Position numbers and translations under genes: made by a program
The notes under the pieces: generated by a model
Told to the model about the DNA's origin: nothing
Seen by the model: only the letters and a program-made list of their open reading frames with translations
Databases searched by the model: none
Shown here: piece by piece, positions 7,763 through 15,838 of the stretch
Numbering within the stretch: the stretch's first letter is position 1
Layout of the letters: each line of letters begins with the position of its first letter
Source of the DNA: Pseudomonadota bacterium
Lineage (GTDB): Bacteria; Pseudomonadota; Gammaproteobacteria; Steroidobacterales; Steroidobacteraceae
Length of the DNA stretch: 64,000 nucleotides
Direction of reading: 5' to 3'
NCBI GenBank assembly: GCA_023391815.1
Contig: JAEWAF010000073.1
Span: forward strand, 1-64,000

Positions 7763-7903
7763 ATTGATCGGGATGAACAGGGCCCAACGACGTGTTGCCG
7801 GCGCCGTTTCTACGTCGTCTACCGGCCCGATGCGATCCGGCGACGTAAAGTGAAGGCGTTTCGAGACTGGCTCTTTTCAGAAGTCGCGGCGGATCGGCGC
7901 TGA
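7763..7903 (+). pseudogene. Remnant of a LysR-family (GcvA-like) regulator, C-terminal end only
   Basis: The open stretch encodes RRFYVVYRPDAIRRR, then KVKAFRDWLFSEVAAD, just before its stop at 7901-7903. This is the usual ending of GcvA/AmpR-type LysR regulators (YYLVYP... KVxAFRDWL). An in-frame stop at 7760-7762 precedes it, and no helix-turn-helix or effector domain is found upstream. A short piece in another frame (GEVGKFELI, ~7740-7770) may be the preceding segment, implying a frameshift. I read it as a decayed gene tail left between rsgA and the thioesterase. The rest of 7508-7944 holds only the leader ORF and its promoter. Confidence 0.5.
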
Positions 7904-7944
7904 TCTATCATCGCTTCCGAGCCCGCCCATCCAAGGTAGCGTCC

Positions 7945-8370
7945 ATGGCCGAGTATCAACTCCTCCTCGACAAAGAAGCGCTCGCTGCATTCCTCGACGG
8001 AGCATTCCCTGCCGCCGCGCGCGCCTCGTTCGGCGAAGTGGCATTCGTGAAGCCCAATCATGTGCAGCTGACGTTACAGCCGCTGCCCGAGATGGCGCGG
8101 CCTGGAAATATCGTTTCCGGCCCCGCGCTCATGGGATTGATCGACGTCGCTGCTTACGCCGTCGTGCTTGCACATATCGGGCCGGTCGCCATGGCGGTGA
8201 CACATTCGATGAATGTCGCTTTTCTTCGGGCCTGCCGATGGAGCACGGTCGTCGCCGATGCGCGGCTGCTGAAGCTCGGCAAGCGCCTGGCCACGATCGA
8301 TGTGAGATTGTGGCAGGAGTCGGAGCAGCAGCTGATTGCTCAATCTACGGTGGGTTACGCATTGCCTTAG
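7945..8370 (+). CDS. PaaI-type hotdog thioesterase
   Basis: A 141-residue single hotdog-fold protein of the PaaI/YdiI thioesterase group, which hydrolyses acyl-CoA thioesters. The family pattern is visible: GNIVSGPALMGLIDVAAYA corresponds to the central helix with its conserved Gly and acidic residue, followed by a beta strand THSMNVAFLRAC and a C-terminal strand with IAQSTVGYALP. The substrate cannot be read from sequence. Its stop lies inside the last codons of the convergent hydrolase (26-bp tail overlap). Confidence 0.75.
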   Translation: MAEYQLLLDKEALAAFLDGAFPAAARASFGEVAFVKPNHVQLTLQPLPEMARPGNIVSGPALMGLIDVAAYAVVLAHIGPVAMAVTHSMNVAFLRACRWSTVVADARLLKLGKRLATIDVRLWQESEQQLIAQSTVGYALP

Positions 8371-9223
8371 TTGCAAGGAACTCGGACACAACCGCCGCCA
8401 CTGGCCGCGGCTGCTCATCGGGTGAGAAGTGTCCACAGGCTTCGATGAGCCTGGTGTGCACGTTTGAGAAGTTGTGCTCGCGCAGTCCGGCGGCGTATTG
8501 CTCGATCTGTCCGCCTTCTTTATCGCCCCGAAGGTACAGCACCGGCGTGGTGACTGCGACATCCTTCGTTGCGGCATTGTCCTGCTCGTCCTGAGCGAAG
8601 GCGCGGTACCACTCGAACCCAGCATGCAACGATTCGGGTCGCGAATATGCGCCCACGTATGCGGCGCGTTTGCTGTGACTGATCGCAGCTGGTGAGGCCG
8701 AAATCGTGTCATAGAAATAATCGAAGTAGATCGTCTCGCGGCCCGACACGATGGCTTCAGGCAGATTCGGCACCGCGTGCAGGCCAAAGTGCCAGATGTG
8801 AGGATTGGCTTTCACCCGGGCCCAAGGATCGACGCCGGGAATGGCGACATTCATGATGACCGCGGCCCCGAGCTCGCCGGGGAAGCTCTTCAAGTAAGCA
8901 TAAGTAATTTGCCCGCCGACATCGTGACCGATCAGCGTCACGTCTTTCAGATTCATCTGCGCGATCACGTTCCGGACATAGTTCGCGAGCGTTCGCTTGT
9001 CGCCACGGGGCGGAGCGGCTTCGGAGCGGCCGATGCCTGGAAGATCCAGAGCAAGCACGTGGGCGCGGTCATGCAACTCGATCATGATCTCGCGAAACGT
9101 CTCCCAGCTCTCGGGCCATCCGTGCAGGAACAGCAACGGGGGCGCGAGTTTGCTGCCCGCCTCGACCAGATGAAGGGCTTGTCCGTAGACGTTGAGTTGA
9201 TGGTGCCGGAAGAGGTCTTGCAT
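8345..9223 (-). CDS. Alpha/beta hydrolase, epoxide-hydrolase/haloalkane-dehalogenase type
   Basis: A 292-residue cytoplasmic alpha/beta hydrolase. The oxyanion motif HGWPESW (~34-40) and the nucleophile elbow GHDVGG (Asp101) mark the Asp-nucleophile branch (epoxide hydrolases, fluoroacetate and haloalkane dehalogenases). The catalytic His lies in CGHFSPDEQP near the C-terminus, and a Tyr-rich cap (~145-190) could supply the epoxide-activating tyrosines. The ATG at 9223 matches family N-termini; a GTG at 9254-9256 would add eleven residues. The 256 bp upstream, shared with the divergent YnfA-type gene, show no other gene. Confidence 0.82.
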   Translation of the reverse strand: MQDLFRHHQLNVYGQALHLVEAGSKLAPPLLFLHGWPESWETFREIMIELHDRAHVLALDLPGIGRSEAAPPRGDKRTLANYVRNVIAQMNLKDVTLIGHDVGGQITYAYLKSFPGELGAAVIMNVAIPGVDPWARVKANPHIWHFGLHAVPNLPEAIVSGRETIYFDYFYDTISASPAAISHSKRAAYVGAYSRPESLHAGFEWYRAFAQDEQDNAATKDVAVTTPVLYLRGDKEGGQIEQYAAGLREHNFSNVHTRLIEACGHFSPDEQPRPVAAVVSEFLATKAMRNPP

Positions 9224-9479
9224 GCCGTGTCCATCGGGCTGCGCGTGCCGCCACACTCATCTGATCGTAATCGCGCGAGCGCGATGAAGTTCCCTCACAC
9301 GTCCCGATAGTGGCCGCCCAATCAGTACCGGTGCACGTCCGCTATTGTTCATTACGTCGTGGATATCACGGGTCGAGCTAACATGGTCGGTTTCGGCAAG
9401 GACGGTGCTGTCTCGCCGAACTTGCTCGAGTGCCGGTCGACCTCCATATTGAGCTCAACTTCAAGGGCATAGCCAGCTC

Positions 9480-9809
9480 ATGCTGATCAAAACCTTCCTG
9501 CTGTTCGTGCTGACCGCCGTTGCGGAGATCGTCGGCTGCTATCTGCCCTATCTCTGGCTCAAGAAAGGTGCCTCCGCCTGGTTACTAGTGCCGGCGGCGA
9601 TGAGCTTGGCATTGTTCGCATGGCTCCTGACATTGCATCCGGCCGCAGCGGGGCGCGTCTATGCGGCGTACGGTGGGGTTTATATCGCCGTTGCACTGAC
9701 ATGGCTGTGGAAGGTCGATGGCGTTCGTCTTACGCCGTGGGATATCGCGGGCGCTGCCGTGTCATTGGTGGGTGTGGGAATCATCGTGGTAGGCGGCTGG
9801 CGAGCTTGA
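9480..9809 (+). CDS. ynfA: YnfA/UPF0060 family small membrane protein
   Basis: A 109-residue protein with four transmembrane helices: TFLLFVLTAVAEIVGCYLPY, a second helix around LLVPAAMSLALFAWLL, a third around GGVYIAVALTWLW, and a C-terminal Gly/Val helix. The AEIVGCYLPYLWLKKG and RVYAAYGGVYI blocks are diagnostic of UPF0060 (YnfA), a family related to small multidrug-resistance transporters. Its physiological substrate is not established. It is a monocistronic gene and converges on the glycosyltransferase gene. Confidence 0.9.
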   Translation: MLIKTFLLFVLTAVAEIVGCYLPYLWLKKGASAWLLVPAAMSLALFAWLLTLHPAAAGRVYAAYGGVYIAVALTWLWKVDGVRLTPWDIAGAAVSLVGVGIIVVGGWRA

Positions 9810-9867
9810 GGGGAATCCGGCGTTCCTGCGCAAACGTTGCCGCAGAAACGCCGGCCCTTGATGACTT

Positions 9868-11079
9868 CTAGCGGTCCTCGATCAGCAACCGCGCCGCCCG
9901 CATCGCTCCATCTCCGATAATTGTCTCCGCGACTGCGGCCGCTCGCGCGCGAGTTCCTTCGCTCAGGGACGCGGCGAGCGCGGCCGATAATGATTCAGCG
10001 GTTGGCGTCGGGCCCTCGTGCGCGGCGCCGATGCCCAAGTCCCAAACTCTGTCGCCCCAATAAGGCTGGTCGCCGATCTGTGGCACGACTACCTGCGGAG
10101 CGCCCGCGCGAGCGGCGGCCGTCGTCGTGCCGGCGCCGCCGTGGTGAATCACAGCGGCCACGCGAGGAAACAATGCCTGTTGGTTGACCTCGCCAACGAT
10201 GAAGCAGTCGTTGCTGTCATCCACCAACGCAAGTTCCGCCCAGCCGCGCGAGAGCAGAACGCGACGACCTTGAGCACGCACGACATCGATCGCCATGCGA
10301 GCGAAATCTTTCGGGGCGGGAAGGCTGCCGAGGCCCACATAGACGGGCGGAGCGCCGGCGTCGAGGAATGCCACTAAGTCAGCGGGAAGCGGCCGCTCGT
10401 CCGCCAAGATCCATGCACCTGTTTGCACGACATCGAGTTGTGTCGGACGCCGCCACGGCGCGAGCACCGGATCGGCGGCGAGCAACGGACGATTCGTCTG
10501 GCAGTAATCGCGCACGTTGTCGACCTTCGGCAAGCCGACTGAAGCGTGCAGGTTATTGAGCCCGTCGCCGAACAGCTCATTCATCACTTGGATGTCTCTC
10601 TCCCACAGCACCTGATTGTCGGTCACGTCGCGTGGCAGAGGATGACTCGGATATTCAAACGGCCGCTGATAGGGCGAAGGAAGAAACAACGGGCAGTACG
10701 CTGCGTGGACGTAATCGATGCCCAGCTTCTCAGCAACGGAGCGCGCCGCGCAGACGGAGGAGAACAAGCCGGTCGCCACCATCACATCGCATCCCTGAGC
10801 TGCGACTCCAATGGCCTCGTACTGAGCGGCCATCACATGAGCGGCGAGCGCGGGCAAGGAAATAGTCGCGCGCTTGGGCAACATCTCCGCGAGCCAATCA
10901 CGCACTGACCTGAAAGCGGGCATCAACGGCACGCCCGCGTCCGCAAAGAGCTTTACAAACTCCGCATCCGGAGGCGCACACACGCGAGCATCCGCACCGA
11001 GGGTGCGTAGCGCGACGGCAAGTGCGAGTAAAGGCTGAACGTCTCCACGCGATCCGAAAGTGCTCAACAATATGCGCAT
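9868..11079 (-). CDS. GT1-type glycosyltransferase (UGT/MGT family)
   Basis: A 403-residue GT-B enzyme of the family that moves sugars from UDP- or dTDP-sugars to lipids or small molecules. The N-terminal acceptor domain starts with STFGSRGDVQP, typical of sterol- and macrolide-glycosyltransferase relatives. The C-terminal donor domain carries IHHGGAGTTT followed by QVVVPQIGDQPYW, the nucleotide-sugar signature. No signal peptide is seen, so it acts at or in the cytoplasm. The acceptor cannot be predicted. It is transcribed alone, with a candidate small RNA just beyond its 5' end. Confidence 0.85.
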   Translation of the reverse strand: MRILLSTFGSRGDVQPLLALAVALRTLGADARVCAPPDAEFVKLFADAGVPLMPAFRSVRDWLAEMLPKRATISLPALAAHVMAAQYEAIGVAAQGCDVMVATGLFSSVCAARSVAEKLGIDYVHAAYCPLFLPSPYQRPFEYPSHPLPRDVTDNQVLWERDIQVMNELFGDGLNNLHASVGLPKVDNVRDYCQTNRPLLAADPVLAPWRRPTQLDVVQTGAWILADERPLPADLVAFLDAGAPPVYVGLGSLPAPKDFARMAIDVVRAQGRRVLLSRGWAELALVDDSNDCFIVGEVNQQALFPRVAAVIHHGGAGTTTAAARAGAPQVVVPQIGDQPYWGDRVWDLGIGAAHEGPTPTAESLSAALAASLSEGTRARAAAVAETIIGDGAMRAARLLIEDR

Positions 11080-11159
11080 GTCACGGCCTCCTTACGGCAA
11101 GGCCGGCGATACTGACGCACGCCGCGGGCCTTCCAGCAAGCCCCCGACTACGGTATATT

Positions 11160-11245
11160 CTCATCACGCCAAGGGGAGACCGGTTCCCCATGCGGCGTCA
11201 CCACCCCCCGAATCGAGAAAAGGCGCCTGATGATGGCGCCTTTTT
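11160..11245 (+). ncRNA. Candidate small RNA with C-rich loop and intrinsic terminator
   Basis: Between two leftward genes, a rightward transcript is suggested. TATATT at 11154-11159 could be a -10 box (the -35 is weak). Then ACGCC and GGCGT enclose GGGGA/TCCCC in a two-part hairpin (~11165-11199). A single-stranded C-run (11203-11208) follows, and a perfect GGCGCC/GGCGCC hairpin with five T residues ends it. Hairpin, unpaired C-rich seed and terminator is the usual plan of a trans-acting sRNA that pairs with Shine-Dalgarno sites. No ORF fits. Confidence 0.45.
11218..11245 (+). terminator. Rho-independent terminator, best read rightward
   Basis: AAAAGGCGCC, seven-base loop, GGCGCC then TTTTT. 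The T-run is longer on the plus strand, but the A-run gives a usable U-tract leftward too, so it may also end the mRNA of the downstream leftward dehydratase gene. Confidence 0.75.
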
Positions 11246-11264
11246 GCTTTGTGCTCCGGCCAGC

Positions 11265-12233
11265 CTAGATCTCGTTTCTCAATACACGAGCGAACACCGA
11301 AGCATCGACGTTCCCTCCCGATAGCACGACGCCGACGCGCTTCCCACCCCATCGATCCCGCTGCTGAATCGCAGCTGCGAGCGCCGCCGCGCCGGCACCT
11401 TCAGCTACGTTGTGAGTGGCGGTGTAGAGAAGGCGCATCGCGCTCGCCACCTCTTCGTCACTGACGGCGATGACGTCGTCGACCTCTCGCCGAATGACCT
11501 CGACCGCCTCGGGCACCGCCGACCGGCACGCCATGCCGTCCGCGATCGCCGTGGTAACGGGAGCGTCGATCGCGACTCCGCTTTGGAATGATTTTTGATA
11601 GGCGAGCGCCAAGCTCGAGACCACGCCGATCAAGCGAGTCTTCACACCACAATGAGCGCGAGCGACGGACGCGCCCGTGATGCCCGAACCCAATCCAATC
11701 GGCACATATAAAACATCGGGTGGCGACTCGCGCACCGCCTCGAAAAATTCTACGTAGGCAGTCGCCACGCCACGCACCAGCTCCGGATGATACGAGGGCA
11801 CGCGATGGAGACCGTTGCGCTCGGCGAGAATGGCGGCATGTTCCGATGACGCTTGAAAGTCCTCACCGTGCTCCACGAGCTCAACGCCCAAGGCGCGCAT
11901 CGCTGCATTCTTCTCGATGGAGTTTCCATGCGGCACGACCACGGTGGCGCTCAGGCCGTGCTGATGAGCTGCGAAACCGATGGACTGTCCATGATTGCCG
12001 CGAGTGGCGCTGATCACGTGCCGCACCTCGGGGTGCGCTCTGCGCAGCCAGTCCATATAGGTCAAGCCGCCGCGCACCTTGAAGGCGCCCAGCGGCGTAT
12101 GGTTTTCGTGCTTGACCCAAACCTCGAATCCCAGCGCCTGCTTCAGCAGCGGCCAGTTGTACTGGGGCGTGGGCGGCATGGCTGCGTAGACGGTTCGCTG
12201 GGCGCTTTGTATAGCTTCGCGTGTGAACAACAT
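11265..12233 (-). CDS. Threonine/serine dehydratase-like PLP enzyme
   Basis: A 322-residue fold-type II PLP enzyme, close to catabolic threonine dehydratases (threonine to 2-oxobutyrate and ammonia). The PLP lysine is in PLGAFKVRGG (Lys52), the substrate loop is SATRGNHGQS, and the phosphate-binding glycine loop is GLGSGITG. No C-terminal ACT regulatory domain is present, so allosteric control by isoleucine is not expected. The start at 12233 has AAGGA ten bases upstream; an in-frame start at 12281 has none. Other amino-acid dehydratases or racemases of this fold remain possible. Confidence 0.82.
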   Translation of the reverse strand: MLFTREAIQSAQRTVYAAMPPTPQYNWPLLKQALGFEVWVKHENHTPLGAFKVRGGLTYMDWLRRAHPEVRHVISATRGNHGQSIGFAAHQHGLSATVVVPHGNSIEKNAAMRALGVELVEHGEDFQASSEHAAILAERNGLHRVPSYHPELVRGVATAYVEFFEAVRESPPDVLYVPIGLGSGITGASVARAHCGVKTRLIGVVSSLALAYQKSFQSGVAIDAPVTTAIADGMACRSAVPEAVEVIRREVDDVIAVSDEEVASAMRLLYTATHNVAEGAGAAALAAAIQQRDRWGGKRVGVVLSGGNVDASVFARVLRNEI

Positions 12234-12383
12234 ACTCGGACGATCCTTGCGCTTGGCGGGCGCCTGAAAGTGTATAGACACGCCGGAGCTCTATTTGCTC
12301 ACATGGCGGCGCCGGTCAGCACGATTCTGGTCGCGGGAATCAATGAGGTGCAACCTTGCGAGGCCGCCCGGCGTCAAAGCCGC

Positions 12384-13148
12384 ATGAATTCGAAAGCTCA
12401 TGCGCTGGTCACCGCCGGCCTTTTGATTATTGCCGGTCTGGCGCACGGCGAGACATTGGCGGAGCAGAACGTGCTGGAAGCCGACGAGCGCTTCTGGCAC
12501 GCCTACGACGATTGCGACATGGTGCATCTGGGCGAACTGTTGACCGAAGACGTCGAGTTCTACCACGACGTCACAGGACTCACTGCTTCGCGAGCGGCGG
12601 TCGTGGAGTCACTTCGTACCGGCCCCTGTGGAGACCGCCAGATGCGCCTGCGGCGCGAGCTGGTCAGCGGCAGCCAGAAGTTTCAACCGCTCGCCGGCGG
12701 TTACGCGCTCCTGTCGGGCCAACACCGCTTCTATGTGAACCAACCCGGTAAGCAGGAACGCGTCGGAAGCCAGGCCGAATTCACCAATATTTGGAAGCTG
12801 GAGGACGGTCACTGGCGGATGCACCGGATTGTCAGCTACGCGCACGTGGCTCCATCTTTCACCCCGCCAAAAACCTCGCTCACCCTGCCCGCCGGTACCT
12901 TGGACAGATACGCCGGCCAATACAACGCCGAACGAGCAGGGCAGATCGATGTCGTCCGTGAGGGCGATCATCTGAAACTCCGGGCTGGCTCCTTCGTTGC
13001 CACCCTTTACGCGGAAACGCCTACACGATTCTTCGCGATGGAGCGAGATATTCGCTTCGAGTTTGAAGTGGCCGCGAGTGGCGCCGTGCAAGGGTTGGCG
13101 GTTTACGAGAATGGAGCGGTCAGCGAGCGTGCCCGGCGGAGCAAATGA
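12384..13148 (+). CDS. Secreted SnoaL/NTF2-like protein (DUF4440 type)
   Basis: A 254-residue protein with a signal peptide (residues 1-20, cleavage around AHG). Residues ~25-150 form an NTF2-like cone (DUF4440/SnoaL): a helix with ADERFWHAYDDCD, a sheet with TEDVEFYHD and the strand FTNIWKLEDGHWRMHRIVSY. Residues ~165-250 form a second beta domain (LDRYAGQYN), similar to the tail found on beta-lactamase-like proteins. No catalytic residues are evident; function unknown. The ATG at 12384 gives the signal peptide directly. A secreted esterase follows 75 bp downstream. Confidence 0.72.
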   Translation: MNSKAHALVTAGLLIIAGLAHGETLAEQNVLEADERFWHAYDDCDMVHLGELLTEDVEFYHDVTGLTASRAAVVESLRTGPCGDRQMRLRRELVSGSQKFQPLAGGYALLSGQHRFYVNQPGKQERVGSQAEFTNIWKLEDGHWRMHRIVSYAHVAPSFTPPKTSLTLPAGTLDRYAGQYNAERAGQIDVVREGDHLKLRAGSFVATLYAETPTRFFAMERDIRFEFEVAASGAVQGLAVYENGAVSERARRSK

Positions 13149-13223
13149 TATTTCGGAGGCGGGCAACCGGCCTGTCCGAACTCGGCTATAGTCCCTCCAG
13201 GTAAGGAAAGCGACCGTCCTGCC

Positions 13224-14402
13224 ATGAAACAACTATCCATTGCCGCAACGTTCCTATTGGTTGCGCAGACCTTGCTCGCAAGCGTCACCTTTGCGGCTCA
13301 ACAAGGTGCCACCCGCGCTCCCACTGTTCATCCCGACAACCGAATTACCTTCTCGCTCAAAGCGCCGGAAGCGCGGAGCGTTGCGGTTGCCGGTGGTGAC
13401 GGATTGGGCAGCGGTCCGTTCCAGATGACCAAGAATGCCGATGGCTTGTGGAGCGTCACTACGCCGCCGGCGGTGCCTGGCTTCCACTACTACTGGTTCG
13501 TGGTCGACGGCGTCCAGGTCAACGATCCGGCGAGCGAAACATTCTTCGGCTATGGCAAGCCGACCGGTGGCCTGGAAGTGCCCGAACAAGGGGCCGACTA
13601 CTACGCCATCAAGGACGTCCCGCATGGTGAGGTGCGTGAGAAATGGTATTTCTCGAAGTCGACCGGCGCGTGGCGGCGCGCGCTCGTTTACACGCCCGCC
13701 GAATACGACAAGAACACGAGTGCTCGTTATCCGGTGCTGTACTTGCAACATGGCGCCGGAGAGAACGAGACCGGCTGGACGCGACAAGGTCGAGCGCAAT
13801 TCATTCTGGATAATCTGATCGCCGCCGGCAAAGCCCGGCCGATGATCGTGGTGATGGAGCGAGGCTACGCAAGCGCGGCGACGCCGGATATCCGGCAGGA
13901 GAATATGCAAGTTGCCTTCAGCGCCTTCGAGAAGGTTGTCGTGGACGAGCTGATTCCGACCATCGACACTTCATATCGAACCCTCGCGGAGCGTGATCAC
14001 CGAGCGTTGGCCGGTCTGTCGATGGGCGGCATGCAAACATTGTTCATTGCGTCTCATCATCTGGACAAGTTCGCCTATCTCGCCACGCTCAGCGGGCCCA
14101 TGCTCCGGGGCACCGATACGAGCCGCTTCTCGCAAGTTTCGATGGGGGGCCCGTTCGATATCAAGACCGCCTACGAAGGCATGTTCGCCAACCCCGCCGC
14201 TTTCAACAAACGGGTGCGACTACTCTGGATCGGGCTGGGCACCGCCGAGCCGGAGATGTTTCATGCCAGCATCGGCGGCGCGGTAGATGCGTTGAAATCT
14301 GCCGGCGTGCAATTGGTGTATTTCAAATCCGATGGCACAGCCCACGAATGGCAGACCTGGCGGCGCAGTCTGCACGACCTGGCGCCGCGGCTGTTCCGCT
14401 GA
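13224..14402 (+). CDS. Secreted esterase D / feruloyl-esterase-like enzyme with N-terminal E-set domain
   Basis: A 392-residue exported enzyme. After a signal peptide (~1-25), residues ~35-120 form an immunoglobulin-like E-set/CBM48 domain (VTTPPAVPGFHYYWFVVDG). Residues ~140-392 form an esterase D domain with the elbow GLSMGG (Ser266) and a C-terminal His in GTAHEWQTWRR. This two-domain layout is common in xylan-associated feruloyl and acetyl-xylan esterases and in enterochelin-esterase relatives. The substrate is therefore likely a plant-polysaccharide ester, by inference. GAGC-type spacing before the ATG is weak; TATAGT at 13187-13192 may be the -10 box. Confidence 0.82.
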   Translation: MKQLSIAATFLLVAQTLLASVTFAAQQGATRAPTVHPDNRITFSLKAPEARSVAVAGGDGLGSGPFQMTKNADGLWSVTTPPAVPGFHYYWFVVDGVQVNDPASETFFGYGKPTGGLEVPEQGADYYAIKDVPHGEVREKWYFSKSTGAWRRALVYTPAEYDKNTSARYPVLYLQHGAGENETGWTRQGRAQFILDNLIAAGKARPMIVVMERGYASAATPDIRQENMQVAFSAFEKVVVDELIPTIDTSYRTLAERDHRALAGLSMGGMQTLFIASHHLDKFAYLATLSGPMLRGTDTSRFSQVSMGGPFDIKTAYEGMFANPAAFNKRVRLLWIGLGTAEPEMFHASIGGAVDALKSAGVQLVYFKSDGTAHEWQTWRRSLHDLAPRLFR

Positions 14403-14407
14403 CCGGC

Positions 14408-15283
14408 TTACCGCTGCGCGCTTTCCCGTTGAGTTCGCGAGATGAAGTCGACCATGAGCGACGCAGCCGGAGCCGAGTGTGTCTCGAGCAGCAAATGGCC
14501 GGCATCGAAGATGTGAGCTTCCATCCTCGGCAGGTCTCGCATCCAGGAAACCACTTCGGCCAGATCGAAGAAGGCGTCGTGTCTGCCCCAAAGCAGCAAT
14601 GAGGGTGGCTGCCAACGCTTGAGATATCGAGCGAGGTCCTCGAACCGACCTACATAGCGGCCATAATCCGCGATGAGCGCTCGCTGCGTTGCCATTCGGC
14701 CGGGCAAGCACATCACTCGCCAGTCTTGCTTCCATTCCTCGTCGGAGATTCGCGCGGCCACGTCCGAGGGAACATTGGCGATATATTGATCGCGCGTGCC
14801 CTCGAGCGTCAGATGGGCTGTCGCCGCCGCCTCGTTCTCCGCGTTCGGATGAGCCCAGAACGCCTGCGTCGCCGCCCATTCCGGTCCGTGTCCGGTGCGA
14901 TGCGCGTTCGCGTTCTGGATGATGAGGCCCAGAACCTGTTCCGGCGCTTGCATGGCGATGTGAAATCCGACCGGCGCACCGAAATCATGAAGGTAGACAT
15001 AGCGGGGCCCGATCTGAAGTTTCTCGAGCAGTTCCGAGATCGCCTCGCCGAATGCAGTAAACGAGGGCGCGGGTAAAACGTCCGATTCGCCGAAGCCCGG
15101 CAGATCGGGGGCGATGACGTATGCAACCTGCGACAACTCGGGCATGACGTCCCGAAACATCCGCGCCGCGTTGGGAAATCCATGCAGAAGCAGCACGGCG
15201 GGCTTGGCTGCGTCGCCTGACGTGAGGAAGGACAACTCCGTGCCACTGGACAGGCGAAATCGTTGCCGCGTCGTTGGAGACAT
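14408..15283 (-). CDS. Alpha/beta hydrolase with Asp nucleophile
   Basis: A 291-residue alpha/beta hydrolase. HGFPNAARMF (~34-43) is the oxyanion loop, and the elbow YLHDFGAPVG places Asp100 where the nucleophile sits, as in epoxide hydrolases and haloalkane dehalogenases. The acid in WGRHDAFFD and the His in FDAGHLLLETH complete a triad. The cap region (~135-200) is longer than in the hydrolase at 8345-9223. It has no signal peptide. It converges tail-to-tail with the secreted esterase, whose stop is only five bases away. Confidence 0.8.
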   Translation of the reverse strand: MSPTTRQRFRLSSGTELSFLTSGDAAKPAVLLLHGFPNAARMFRDVMPELSQVAYVIAPDLPGFGESDVLPAPSFTAFGEAISELLEKLQIGPRYVYLHDFGAPVGFHIAMQAPEQVLGLIIQNANAHRTGHGPEWAATQAFWAHPNAENEAAATAHLTLEGTRDQYIANVPSDVAARISDEEWKQDWRVMCLPGRMATQRALIADYGRYVGRFEDLARYLKRWQPPSLLLWGRHDAFFDLAEVVSWMRDLPRMEAHIFDAGHLLLETHSAPAASLMVDFISRTQRESAQR

Positions 15284-15418
15284 GTCCGAACTCCTTTCCG
15301 TGACGAACGACGCCTAACGCAAGTTGCAGGGCTGGCGTTCCAGGTCACAGTATTCCGGCCAGGCCCGCTTGTAGAAATATTTCCTCGGCGGCTCATTCCG
15401 GAATCCGTTTCCACTTGC

Positions 15419-15461
15419 ATGCCGCGGCTCGACGCCAAAGACCGGCATCGAACCGCGGCAT
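15419..15461 (-). terminator. Inverted repeat downstream of the tautomerase gene
   Basis: ATGCCGCGG (15419-15427) and CCGCGGCAT (15453-15461) are exact reverse complements, extended by CGA/TCG after a two-base mismatch. It begins five bases after the tautomerase stop but has no U-run, so it is either an atypical terminator or a stabilising 3' structure. Confidence 0.4.
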
Positions 15462-15465
15462 CGGG

Positions 15466-15690
15466 CTAAGCTGCCTTACCGGCGGCGAGTGCGTGCACAT
15501 CGGCGGCTCTCAATGCCTTGCCACCGATGGCCCAATCGCCACCCTCGAATTCCTTGATACGGACCCAGGTGACGGGCCGCATGTTCTCGCCTTCCACGGC
15601 AATCATCGCTTCGGTGACCTTGGCGATGAGGTCCTTCTTCTGAGAGGGGGTGAAGACGTCTTTGATCACATCGATAGTCACGAGCGGCAT
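15466..15690 (-). CDS. 4-oxalocrotonate tautomerase-family enzyme
   Basis: A 74-residue small tautomerase. Cleavage of the initiator Met exposes Pro at position 2, the catalytic base of this family, in MPLVTIDVIKD. The helix TPSQKKDLIAKVTEAMI and the motif RIKEFEGGDWAIGG complete the beta-alpha-beta subunit, which normally assembles as a hexamer. The ATG at 15690 is chosen because GGAG stands about seven bases before it and because Pro must be residue 2; starts at 15696 or 15840 would destroy that. It is divergent from the CadC-like regulator. Confidence 0.85.
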   Translation of the reverse strand: MPLVTIDVIKDVFTPSQKKDLIAKVTEAMIAVEGENMRPVTWVRIKEFEGGDWAIGGKALRAADVHALAAGKAA

Positions 15691-15838
15691 GGTCATCTCC
15701 TCGGGTTGGCTGGGCGGAGGATTCCGGATCCAGTGTGGAAAGCGTGTCACGCGGCTGCGGTCGAAGCTTGCAGACGGCCTGGAGAAATCCTGGAGATTGT
15801 TGGGCAGCGAAACGGGGCTGCCGTATGCTAGTGGCACC

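Noticed and set aside
7302..7787. 161-codon leftward frame spanning the rsgA leader
   Set aside because: It overlaps rsgA and its leader in another frame and encodes Arg/Ser-rich sequence without conservation signs.
9257..9479. Short frames in the hydrolase-YnfA gap (for example one starting MVGFGKDGAV)
   Set aside because: No ribosome site, no conservation signal, and under 35 codons.
11853..12383. N-terminal extension of the SnoaL-like protein
   Set aside because: It is antisense to the dehydratase gene, and the signal peptide starts at 12384.
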